Of a stretch of 64,000 nt of DNA, positions 54,885 through 64,000 are shown one piece after another. Source of the DNA: Devosia marina (GTDB lineage Bacteria; Pseudomonadota; Alphaproteobacteria; Rhizobiales; Devosiaceae). The stretch is taken from contig NZ_WQRF01000001.1 in the NCBI RefSeq assembly GCF_009758415.1, forward strand, positions 1,364,001-1,428,000, written 5' to 3'. Numbering within the stretch: the first letter of the stretch is position 1; each line of letters opens with the position of its first letter. The position numbers and the translations under genes are program-made. The notes under the pieces are model-generated. The model worked only from the letters and a program-made list of their open reading frames with translations, had not been told where the DNA came from and did no database searches.

Positions 54885-55457
54885 TCACTCGGCGGCGATT
54901 GCCACTGGTGCGGTCCACGCCAGGGCAGGATCCGACATGAAGTCTTCGTTGGGTACACCAGCAAGAGCTGCGCTGTAATTGGCGATCACCTTGGTGGCGA
55001 TGATGGCAACCACGTCGAGAACATTGGCCTTGGTGAAGCCTGCAGCCAGAAAGACCGGGACGGTCTCACGCGCCTCTCCCCGCGCCGCTGCGACAGTGCG
55101 CGTGAATGTCCAGAGTGCAGCCAGCCTGCGGTCCTCCGGCGGCTCACCAGCGCGCAGTCGGGTGATGGTTGCCTCGTCCATGCCGGCCTGCCGAGACAGG
55201 AAGGTGTGGCCCATCGTGCAGTAGCCGCAGCGATGGAACACGTTGACGGCCTGATAGGCCACCTGTTGTTCCACAGCGTTCAGCGTCGAATTTGCAAGCT
55301 GCTCCCAAAGGGTCTCATAGCCCACCAGCGCACTTGGACTCTCCGCCAGGGTGGCGTGCATTTTGGGCGTAAAGCCCCATGCTGCGGTGACGGTTTCGAG
55401 CGTGGCTCTGGACCCTTCGGGAGCAGTTTCCGGGGTGTGCAGTATAAAGTCTGGCAT
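54885..55457 (-). CDS. AhpD-like carboxymuconolactone decarboxylase family protein
   Basis: A 190-residue helical protein of the AhpD/CMD superfamily. The active-site type motif FHRCGYCTMGHTFL carries the C-x-x-C-x-x-x-H pattern of peroxidatic members. The helical context is LNAVEQQVAYQAVNVF before it and VLDVVAIIATKVIANY after it. It may reduce peroxides or act as a thiol carrier; the substrate is not known. The ATG at 55457 follows GGAGAC. It faces a LysR gene across a 101-base divergent promoter region. Confidence 0.85.
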   Translation of the reverse strand: MPDFILHTPETAPEGSRATLETVTAAWGFTPKMHATLAESPSALVGYETLWEQLANSTLNAVEQQVAYQAVNVFHRCGYCTMGHTFLSRQAGMDEATITRLRAGEPPEDRRLAALWTFTRTVAAARGEARETVPVFLAAGFTKANVLDVVAIIATKVIANYSAALAGVPNEDFMSDPALAWTAPVAIAAE

Positions 55458-55537
55458 CGATGTCTCCTGTTGCCGCGTTGATCGAGAACAGGGGTATTGC
55501 AGTTCCTTGGATGGATAAAGGACGTGACTATCCGCAT

Positions 55538-55560
55538 ATTCCTGCATATTCTGCAGGAAT
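55538..55560. promoter_or_regulatory. Palindromic LysR-type operator at the LysR start codon
   Basis: ATTCCTGCA and TGCAGGAAT form a perfect nine-base inverted repeat around TATTC. The second arm overlaps the ATG at 55559 of the LysR gene. It is the most likely autoregulatory site for this regulator and lies in the divergent gap with the AhpD-like/SDR operon. Confidence 0.6.
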
Positions 55561-56491
55561 GAATTTCGCAGATTTGACACTGATTCAGGACGTTGCGCGT
55601 CATGGCAGCTTCGCGGCAGCGGCCCGCCAACGCGACGTGGATCCTTCTTCCATCGGGCGGATCATCGCGGCAATCGAGGAGGAACTTGGCTTCCGTCTCT
55701 TTGCGCGAACGACACGGCGGATGGAGGTGACCGAGGCCGGGGCCCTCTACCTTTCCCGTATCGGTCCGCTGTGCGAGGAACTGGAACGGGCAGTCGACGA
55801 ATGCAGGGCGATGCAGGTCGAACCAAGAGGCACCCTGCGTATCTCGGCGTCTGCGACCTTTGGCCAAAGATTCATCGTGCCCCGCCTGTCAGCATTCAGA
55901 GAAGCGTATCCGGCTGTGTCGGTCGAGGGGATTTTTTCCGATAGTACCATCGACTTGGTGTCGGAACGCGTCGACCTTGCCATTCGTCTCGCACCGTCGA
56001 TCAATGGCGACTATGTCGTAAGCAAGCTCATGGACACGCGCTACAGCGTGGTCGCGGCGCCGGGCTATCTGCGCCAAGCGGCCCCATTGGAAAGACCCGA
56101 AGACCTGGCGCTTCACAGGGCCATCCTGTTTCCATACCGGGATTACAGGTCCAGATGGACCTTCCGCGACGCCGATGGGACCGTCACTGAGCAGAATGTC
56201 GAAGGCGACCTGATTTTGTCACCAGCAGGCGCCATCCGGGACGCCGCGCTGGCCGGCCTTGGGCCGGCGCTGCTCCCCGATTGGCTGATCTCAAACGATG
56301 TCGATAAGGGGGCACTGCAGACATGTATCGCCGGCTGGGATGTTACCGCGACAACCTTCGATACCGCCGCCTGGCTGATTTATCCCAGCCGCAGTTTTCT
56401 CCCCGCGAAGGTGCGGGCGATGATTGAGTTTCTCCGCGGCTCAATGGGCCAGGGCGCACATCGAGAGACCCCACAGACGCCAAAGCCATAG
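55559..56491 (+). CDS. LysR-family transcriptional regulator
   Basis: A 310-residue regulator. The N-terminal winged helix (MNFADLTLIQDVARHGSFAA, AARQRDVDPSSIGRIIAAIEEELGFRLFARTTRRMEVTEAG) is followed by a linker helix and a periplasmic-binding-type effector domain (GTLRISASATFGQRFIVPRL, SDSTIDLVSERVDLAIRLAPS, GLGPALLPDWL). It probably controls the divergent AhpD-like/SDR pair. The effector is unknown. I chose the ATG at 55559; the upstream frame to 55460 is promoter sequence. Confidence 0.9.
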   Translation: MNFADLTLIQDVARHGSFAAAARQRDVDPSSIGRIIAAIEEELGFRLFARTTRRMEVTEAGALYLSRIGPLCEELERAVDECRAMQVEPRGTLRISASATFGQRFIVPRLSAFREAYPAVSVEGIFSDSTIDLVSERVDLAIRLAPSINGDYVVSKLMDTRYSVVAAPGYLRQAAPLERPEDLALHRAILFPYRDYRSRWTFRDADGTVTEQNVEGDLILSPAGAIRDAALAGLGPALLPDWLISNDVDKGALQTCIAGWDVTATTFDTAAWLIYPSRSFLPAKVRAMIEFLRGSMGQGAHRETPQTPKP

Positions 56492-56545
56492 AATTGCATC
56501 GTCCGGTTCAGGATCCGACGCCCATTCAACAGTGGGAAACCGAGG

Positions 56546-56576
56546 TAAAACACCCCCGGAAAACTCCCGAGGGTGT
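56546..56576 (-). terminator. Rho-independent terminator of the DUF2336 gene
   Basis: ACACCC and GGGTGT, with an inner CGG/CCG pairing, form a stem at 56550-56576. On the minus strand it is followed by TTTTACC. It lies about 30 bases after the DUF2336 stop. Confidence 0.6.
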
Positions 56577-56606
56577 CATGAATCTGGAGATGTGAGCCGC
56601 CCTGCC

Positions 56607-57731
56607 CTACGCCGTCTGGCGGTCTTCGCCCATGGCGCGTTTGCGGAAGGAATGGGCGCGCCAGAGTTCGAAGATGTGCTTGGCATCGTCCCGGTCGAGC
56701 GCATCGAAGCGGGACAGAACCATTTTCTTGTCGGCGTCGCTGGGCAGATCGCGCCAGGGGAGCGTAGCCACGATGGCCCCGAAGAGGTCGGGCGCCATAC
56801 CGGTGGCGCGCAGGGCCACGATGACAGCGACATAGTCCTGGCCGGCCAGCCATTTGACGACGATTTCCGGGGCCACCTGCAGCATGACCGCCAAGGCGGC
56901 GGCAGCGTGGTGGCCATAGCCGAAGCGGGCGAAGCGGGCCAGCGCACGGTCGTCGAGCTGCTTGCGGTCGGCCAGGCCCTTGACCTGGTTGTAGGCCACC
57001 TTCCACTCCTGCGCGTTGAAGCCAGCGCGGTTGCGGATGCGGTTGTAAACGACGGTATTGATCTTGCCGGCAGCGACCGGATCGACCTGGCGGTCGATAT
57101 TGCCAAGGGTCTGTAGCACCTTGCCAGCGACTTGGTCGATTTCGCCGCGCAGCGACTTCCAGTCGATATCGCTGCGGCCACGCAGATCGGAGGCGATCTC
57201 GGCGTCCTCGGTGGCGCGCTTGACCAGCTTTTCCAGCGTCGCACGGTCGAACTCGGCCTTCGGATTGCGCACCAGGCGCACCACAGAGGCGGTCTTGCCA
57301 TGGTCCACCAGCGCATCGCCGACCCGCTCGGTCAGCATGGACCGGCCAGCAATGGCCACCCGATGGTCTTCGGTCTGTTTGGCAATGATGTCGATAAGAT
57401 CGTCATCGCTGAGCACATTGGAAAACTCGAGCAGCGGCCGGGCCACTTCGATGACGTCATTGGCCAGCTTGACGATGACCGTGCCGGGCGCCCGCTCGAG
57501 CGGGGCTAGCAGCTTGGCCACATGTACCCGCGCCTCGACCTCTACCAGCTCGGCGAGCTGGCACAGCACCTCGTCATATTGGGCAACCTGGTCGTCGTCG
57601 CAACGGTCCGAAACATAGCTGAAAAGTTGCGCAGTGGTGCGGAACAGTTGCTCGCGTTCCATCTGATTGTTGTCGCCGTTGAGAACGCGGAAATTCGCGA
57701 ACGCACGGTGGCTTTCATCGAGCTCTGTCAT
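56607..57731 (-). CDS. DUF2336 domain protein
   Basis: A 374-residue helical protein that matches the alphaproteobacterial DUF2336 family. HEAT-like helical repeats are visible (VEVEARVHVAKLLAPLERAPGTVIVKLANDVIEVARPLLEFSNVLSDDDLIDIIAKQ). The C-terminal part (GHHAAAALAVMLQVAPEIVVKWLAGQDYVAVIVALRATGMAPDLFGAIVATLPW) is also helical. No signal peptide or membrane segment is seen. The function is not established. It is a single-gene unit with a terminator. Confidence 0.85.
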   Translation of the reverse strand: MTELDESHRAFANFRVLNGDNNQMEREQLFRTTAQLFSYVSDRCDDDQVAQYDEVLCQLAELVEVEARVHVAKLLAPLERAPGTVIVKLANDVIEVARPLLEFSNVLSDDDLIDIIAKQTEDHRVAIAGRSMLTERVGDALVDHGKTASVVRLVRNPKAEFDRATLEKLVKRATEDAEIASDLRGRSDIDWKSLRGEIDQVAGKVLQTLGNIDRQVDPVAAGKINTVVYNRIRNRAGFNAQEWKVAYNQVKGLADRKQLDDRALARFARFGYGHHAAAALAVMLQVAPEIVVKWLAGQDYVAVIVALRATGMAPDLFGAIVATLPWRDLPSDADKKMVLSRFDALDRDDAKHIFELWRAHSFRKRAMGEDRQTA

Positions 57732-57883
57732 GGTCGATCTCCCGGCTTCTGCCGCTTGGTTCGGGTCAGACTGACGCCGACATGCTTGTGGGGGCTGAAG
57801 GTGGGAGATCGGATTTGATTCAAATTCTATGCAATTGCCGCTTTCCTTTCGTGTGCCAGACTTTTTTGGCAGATGCGCGAGAC

Positions 57884-57915
57884 AAAAAAGCCCCGGGGAA
57901 AACCTCCCCGGGGCT
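57884..57915 (-). terminator. Rho-independent terminator of katG
   Basis: AGCCCCGGGGA and TCCCCGGGGCT form an eleven-base-pair stem around AAACC (57889-57915). On the minus strand six T residues follow. It lies 24 bases after the katG stop. Confidence 0.9.
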
Positions 57916-57938
57916 GGCGGGATTGACCCTGAAGGGGT

Positions 57939-60155
<2,217 letters not shown>

Positions 60156-60170
60156 TTATAGGGGGGTGAA

Positions 60171-60220
60171 AACCATTAGGCCAATCGATAATTCTTCCTG
60201 ATACAATAGGAAAAACTAAT
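60171..60220. promoter_or_regulatory. Likely OxyR-binding region between katG and oxyR
   Basis: The 96-base gap is A/T-rich. TTCCT and AGGAA form an inverted pair around GATACAAT, flanked by ATTAG near 60175 and CTAAT near 60216 as an outer pair. The spacing and A/T content fit a LysR-type tandem site. The exact protected bases are inferred. Confidence 0.42.
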
Positions 60221-60221
60221 C

Positions 60222-61124
60222 ATGTCGATCACCCTCAAACAGATGCGCTATGCGGTCGCCGTAGCCGAGGCCGGTCACTTCGGCCGCGCCGCTGAAGCGT
60301 CGTCGGTCACCCAGCCGGCATTGTCCCAGCAAATTCTGGCGCTTGAAAGTCTTTGCGGCACGCCCCTGTTTGATCGGCTCAAGGCGGGGGTACGACCCAC
60401 CCCGTTTGGGCGGGAATTCGTCACCATGGCGCGCGAAACCCTTAAAAGCGCGGAAGCGCTTGAAGCCTTCGCCATCGGCCGCACCGGCAGGCCGGCCCGT
60501 GCCCTGCGTTTCGGACTGATTCCGACGGTAGCACCCTATCTGTTGCCCGAAATCTTTCCGGCTTTGACCAGCAACCTGCCCGACCTCAAATTCACCATCA
60601 GCGAGAGCCGCACCGAGGCGCTACTTGATGGTTTGCGCGATGGAAGCCTGGATATCGCGCTGATTGCCACCGAACCGGGCGGGGCCGGGCCGCGCCTCGT
60701 GGACACACCGCTGTTCGAGGACAATTTCGTGCTGGCCACGCCCAGCAGCGAAACGACGAAGCTTCCGGTCAGTCTGGCCGCCCTGCCCCCGGAACGCATC
60801 TTGCTGCTTGATGAAGGCCACTGTTTTCGTGACCAGACGATTTCGGCCTGCCGGCTGGACACCGAGCGCGGTGCCAAGACCTTTGCGGCGACGTCGCTAT
60901 CGACCATCGTGGAATTCGTCGCGAATGGTCAGGGCGTGACCCTGCTGCCCCAGATTGCCCTGCGCAAGGAGGCCAGCGACCCACGCATCGCCGTGCATCC
61001 GCTGAACGACCCGGCAGCGGGCCGCCAATTGCGGCTGGTCTGGCGCGAGGCAACGCCCTTCGCCGCCACCTTTCAGCAGATCGCCGATGTGATCCGCGGC
61101 ATGCGTGGCGAAGCGGCAGGCTAA
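60222..61124 (+). CDS. oxyR: Hydrogen peroxide sensor OxyR
   Basis: A 300-residue LysR-type regulator. The N-terminal HTH reads LKQMRYAVAVAEAGHFGRAAEASSVTQPALSQQILALESLCG. The effector domain carries EGHCFRDQTISAC with Cys201 and Cys210. These have the same nine-residue spacing as Cys199/Cys208 of the E. coli redox switch. That motif and the divergent katG identify it as OxyR rather than a general LysR protein. Confidence 0.95.
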   Translation: MSITLKQMRYAVAVAEAGHFGRAAEASSVTQPALSQQILALESLCGTPLFDRLKAGVRPTPFGREFVTMARETLKSAEALEAFAIGRTGRPARALRFGLIPTVAPYLLPEIFPALTSNLPDLKFTISESRTEALLDGLRDGSLDIALIATEPGGAGPRLVDTPLFEDNFVLATPSSETTKLPVSLAALPPERILLLDEGHCFRDQTISACRLDTERGAKTFAATSLSTIVEFVANGQGVTLLPQIALRKEASDPRIAVHPLNDPAAGRQLRLVWREATPFAATFQQIADVIRGMRGEAAG

Positions 61125-62058
61125 GCGGCCATGCGCCGGCGCTGGCTGTAGCTATCCCAGGAGAACACGATCAGCGACACCCAGATCAGCGCAAAGCTCA
61201 GCAGGCGCAGCGTATTGAGTTCCTCACCGAACATCAGGATCGCCAGGAGGAACTGGATCGAGGGCGCCAGATACTGGAACATGCCAATGGTGGTCAGCCG
61301 CAGCCGCCGGACGCCATAAGCAAACAGCAGGAGAGGCACGGCCGTTGCTGGTCCGGTGGCGATCAACAGCAGCATCAGGGTGGGATCAGCGTGAACGCCC
61401 ACACCATTGCGGACGATGTCGAAGATGACATAGCCCATGGCGAGTGGCGCAACCACGAGGGGTTCAGCGAACAGCCCCGTCGCCGGTCCGGTCTGCGCGG
61501 TCTTGCGGATGAAACCATAAAAGCCGAACGAGAAGGCTAGGCCCAGGGCAATCAGCGGCGCGCGCCCGATGCCGGCGGCCTGGATCAGGATGGCCACGAT
61601 GGCGATGGCGATGGTCTGCATGCGGTTTTGCCGCTCGCCCAGAAACACCATGCCGATGGCCACGCTGACCAGTGGATTGATGAAATAGCCGAAGCTGGCC
61701 TCGAGCACCTGCCCGGTCTCCACCGCCCAGACATAGAGCAGCCAGTTGCACACCAGCAGCAGCGCCGATACGGCAATGACCCGCATCCGTCGGAAGTCCA
61801 CCAGGACGGACCGGATTTCCGGGAAACCCGCGGTAGCGGCGAGAACAATTGCCAGCAGGACCAGCGACCATAGGGTCCGCTCGGCGACGATCAGCACGAG
61901 CCGGCCTGATCTAGCAGGTGAAACAGGATCGGCAGGAAGCCCCAAAGCAGATAGGCGGACAGAGCGGCAACAACGCCTTTGCGCGTCTCGGTGGCATCGG
62001 CCTGCCGCTGCGTGACACTCTCTGCCGCCAGCTCGGGCGCCTGTTCTGGAAGGGTCAT
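61121..62058 (-). pseudogene. rarD: RarD-type EamA transporter with a frameshift
   Basis: The N-terminus (ATG at 62058, GGAG seven bases upstream) reads to ETRKGVVAALSAYLLWGFLPILFHLLDQAGSC and stops at 61891. One frame over, the protein goes on as VLIVAERTLWSLVLLAIVLA and through the rest of a normal ten-helix RarD protein to RRRMAA at 61121. The natural junction would be QAGS-VLIVAER, so one G is missing near 61897. Either the gene is inactivated or the base is a sequencing error. The family exports small metabolites; its substrate is unknown. Its stop overlaps the oxyR 3' end by four bases. Confidence 0.82.
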
Positions 62059-62254
62059 GGCAGGACTCCGCACCACGATGCGGGTGCCCGTTCCTGCACC
62101 AACCCGAACGCATCATGGCCAATCAGAGTTTGTGATCGCCAACCCTTGCAAAGGTGATGGCTTAGTCCCAACCTTTGTGTGTGTCGGACGTTGGCCTTGA
62201 GAAGCGCCGTTATGCTCGCGCGCTTCGGACCCGTCCCTATACGAGGAGCAGCAG

Positions 62255-62704
62255 ATGAAAAAGACAGTGACCTGGATCCTGATCGCCGATGGAACACAGG
62301 CCCGCGTGGTTGAACACGCCGGCCCCGGCAAGGGTCTCACGACCGTCAAGGGCCTGGACTGGTCCATTCCGCCGCTTCAGACCCAGGACATCAATGCCGA
62401 CCGGCCCGGCCGCAGTCATTCCTCGGTTGGCCATGGCCGCAGCGCCATGGAACCCAAGACCGATCCGGCGGACCACCGGGAAGCCGAGTTCGTGCGTTCC
62501 GTGGCCCATGTGATGGAAGAAAAGGCCATGTCGGGCGCCTATGATCGGTTGATCATCGCCGCCGCTCCAATTGCGCTGGGCAATCTGCGCAAAGTGCTGT
62601 CCGATCATGTCAAGAAAACCGTGCTGGCCGAGCTCGACAAGGATTTGACCAACGTGCCCACTCCACAATTGGACAAGCATCTGGACGGCATCATCGCCGT
62701 CTAG
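62255..62704 (+). CDS. Host attachment protein family
   Basis: A 149-residue protein of the host-attachment family (baeRF-like). TWILIADGTQARVVEHAGPGKGL, the later EAEFVRSVAHVMEEKAMSGAYDRLIIAAAPIALGNLRKVLSDHVKKTVLAELDKDLTNVPTPQLDKHL and the compact alpha-beta plan match the family. The family name derives from an Agrobacterium study of plant attachment; the true biochemical role is unclear and its fold is eRF1-like. AGGAG lies several bases before the ATG. Confidence 0.9.
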   Translation: MKKTVTWILIADGTQARVVEHAGPGKGLTTVKGLDWSIPPLQTQDINADRPGRSHSSVGHGRSAMEPKTDPADHREAEFVRSVAHVMEEKAMSGAYDRLIIAAAPIALGNLRKVLSDHVKKTVLAELDKDLTNVPTPQLDKHLDGIIAV

Positions 62705-62835
62705 GCGGCGAGCAGAGCTTACTACGGTATTTCAGAGGCTTAACACGATTTCCGGAATCAGTCTCGACAGAGCTTGAAGCAGATTGTCAGGGCCGGGAAT
62801 CAATCTCTGAGATTGTTGAATCTGAACCAGAGCCA

Positions 62836-62864
62836 AGCGGCGCGACTTCTTGCGTCGCGCCGCT
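62836..62864. terminator. Stem-loop at the hydrolase stop codon
   Basis: AGCGGCGCGAC and GTCGCGCCGCT form a perfect 11-bp stem with a seven-base loop. It overlaps the stop of the hydrolase gene (62863-62865). Neither strand has a clear T-run after it, so termination is plausible but unproven. The rest of the gap 62705-62862 shows nothing recognisable. Confidence 0.45.
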
Positions 62865-63705
62865 AGTCATCTGTTTCGTCGTCGCTTTCCCCGCGCGAAA
62901 AGGCGTCGAGAAATTGCAGCAACACCGAATTGACCAGGCCCGGCTTTTCAATGCTGGGAATGTGCGCCGCCCCTTCCAGGACCACCCCGATGGCGTTGGG
63001 CATGGTTTCGGACAGTGTCTCGTGCCGGTCGACCAGAGCGGTAAAATCCTCATCCCCGACAATCAGCAGGGTGGGCGCCGCCACGGACTCGATCCGGTTC
63101 CAGGCATCAGGTGAAGGCTCTTCCTGGGTCAATTCCGGCTTTCTGAGAACGGCAGCATTCATATCGAGGAACAGCTCACGCACAGCGCCGCCAACACGGC
63201 CACTCTGGCTGCGTGGCCCATCGAGCCACTCATGGGCCTGCACGCGATTGAGCAGATCAATGTCGCCGCGTTCCCAGGCATCTTCCTCGGCCATTTCAAT
63301 GGCGCTTTCTTCCGCCGTGACGCTCCAGGGTGCACCGTTGATCGATGTGCCCATCAACACCAGCCCAATCACACGGCCGGGATAGGCGAGTGCAAAATCG
63401 ACCGCCAGCCCGCCACCCATGGAGCATCCCACCAGAATGGCGGCATGGATATCCATTTCCTGGAGCAGGGCCTCGAGATCATCGAGATGGCTGAACGGCT
63501 CGTCTTCACTGGTGGTTTCGCCATAGCCGCGCCGGTCATAGGCAATGGCGTGCCAACCCCTGGTAGCGACCGCTTCCATCTGGTCGAGCCACATGCGCTT
63601 GTCGCAGACACCGGCATGGAGGAACACGACCGCAAGCCCCTCCCCCTGTTCAAGACCGCTCAGCGTGGCGCCGCCGATCTCGAGAGTGAAAGGCTCGGCG
63701 CTCAT
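62863..63705 (-). CDS. Alpha/beta hydrolase
   Basis: A 280-residue alpha/beta hydrolase. The oxyanion region FLHAGVCDKRMW, the nucleophile elbow GCSMGG with Ser95, the acid in LIVGDEDFTALVDRHE and the His in EGAAHIPSIEKP are in the usual order. GIDRRGYGET-like YDRRGYGETTSED is typical. The substrate is unknown. The ATG at 63705 overlaps the stop of the upstream secreted-protein gene (ATGA), so the two are probably coupled. Confidence 0.9.
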   Translation of the reverse strand: MSAEPFTLEIGGATLSGLEQGEGLAVVFLHAGVCDKRMWLDQMEAVATRGWHAIAYDRRGYGETTSEDEPFSHLDDLEALLQEMDIHAAILVGCSMGGGLAVDFALAYPGRVIGLVLMGTSINGAPWSVTAEESAIEMAEEDAWERGDIDLLNRVQAHEWLDGPRSQSGRVGGAVRELFLDMNAAVLRKPELTQEEPSPDAWNRIESVAAPTLLIVGDEDFTALVDRHETLSETMPNAIGVVLEGAAHIPSIEKPGLVNSVLLQFLDAFSRGESDDETDD

Positions 63706-64000
63706 TGCTCCAGGGCCGCGCAGAATTTCGTGCCGTCCTTGTCGCCCAGCCAACAGCCTGGCTCGCCATCGACAGGCGCAAACCTGCCCAGTTCCTTAGG
63801 GTAGCGGCCCGGTTGTGGTTCAGCGGCAATGAGATAGCCCAGGCCCTCGCCATCGGCTTCATGCGCAAACACGAAAGTTTCTCCACTCGGCAGGGCAAAG
63901 GTAATGCCACCACCATCGACAGTCACGTCGCAATCAAAAGGATCCAGGCCCGTGATTGAGCATTGCCCCGGCGCAGAAAGTGCCGGAACGGCGAGGGCAA
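63702..64000 (-). CDS. Secreted protein of unknown function, cut by the window edge
   Basis: The frame is open from the window edge to a stop at 63702. The edge part (ALAVPALSAPGQC) looks like the end of a signal peptide. The mature part reads LDPFDCDVTVDGGGITFAL and ETFVFAHEADGEGLGYLI, then GRFAPVDGEPGCWLGDKDGTKFCAALEQ. Cys pairs suggest disulfides in the periplasm. No family is recognised. The start lies outside the window; an internal GTG near 63926 is probably not the true start. It overlaps the hydrolase gene by four bases. Confidence 0.65.
   Translation of the reverse strand, partial: ALAVPALSAPGQCSITGLDPFDCDVTVDGGGITFALPSGETFVFAHEADGEGLGYLIAAEPQPGRYPKELGRFAPVDGEPGCWLGDKDGTKFCAALEQ

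Overview
The window is a GC-rich bacterial chromosome segment from an alphaproteobacterium of the order Hyphomicrobiales (Rhizobiales), most like Devosia or a close relative. The evidence is a circularly permuted two-piece tmRNA followed by an alpha-type SspB, the ftsZ-lpxC-bamD-recN-ligA gene order, a meso-DAP-type murE, and a carboxyspermidine pathway. The genus is inferred from gene style; no database search was possible.

Layout. 1-1433: the 5' end of an unknown membrane protein, the tmRNA gene, its proteolysis adaptor SspB and a ribbon-helix-helix protein. 1399-15648: a large AsmA protein, a secreted phytase/esterase-like protein, the UvrD/PcrA helicase, an ABM monooxygenase, PrmA, two tandem 43-residue proteins, an M24 aminopeptidase and two secreted proteins. 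15668-41620 (almost all minus strand): ligA, recN, bamD, lpxC, ftsZ, then the division and cell-wall (dcw) cluster read backwards as ftsA, ftsQ, ddl, murC, murG, ftsW, mraY, murF, murE, ftsI, ftsL, rsmH. The cluster is interrupted twice by plus-strand cassettes. A VOC protein and a nucleotidyltransferase separate ftsA from ftsZ. An ECF sigma/anti-sigma pair with a divergent DUF4394 gene lies between mraY and ftsW, where murD normally sits. murB is also missing from its usual place between murC and ddl, and no mraZ lies upstream of rsmH.

41813-53548 (plus strand): a CHASE3 histidine kinase, a single-domain receiver and a receiver-HisKA_2 kinase; a decayed quinone oxidoreductase; a DUF302 protein; an atypical P-loop kinase; an ArsR-methyltransferase regulator with metF and a perfect palindromic operator; a proline-rich secreted protein; a DjlA-like co-chaperone; the RNase P RNA; a tiny secreted peptide; and the two carboxyspermidine genes.

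54072-64000: an SDR and an AhpD-like protein divergent from a LysR regulator, a DUF2336 protein, katG divergent from oxyR, a frameshifted rarD, a host-attachment protein, an alpha/beta hydrolase and the end of a secreted protein cut by the window edge.

The core of the window is envelope growth (peptidoglycan precursors, divisome, lipid A commitment, outer-membrane assembly) surrounded by stress and quality-control genes (tmRNA/SspB, RecN, LigA, UvrD, KatG/OxyR). Intergenic gaps carry several GC-rich inverted repeats and one dispersed repeat family with two recognisable copies. No CRISPR array, transposase, prophage gene or tRNA gene was seen.
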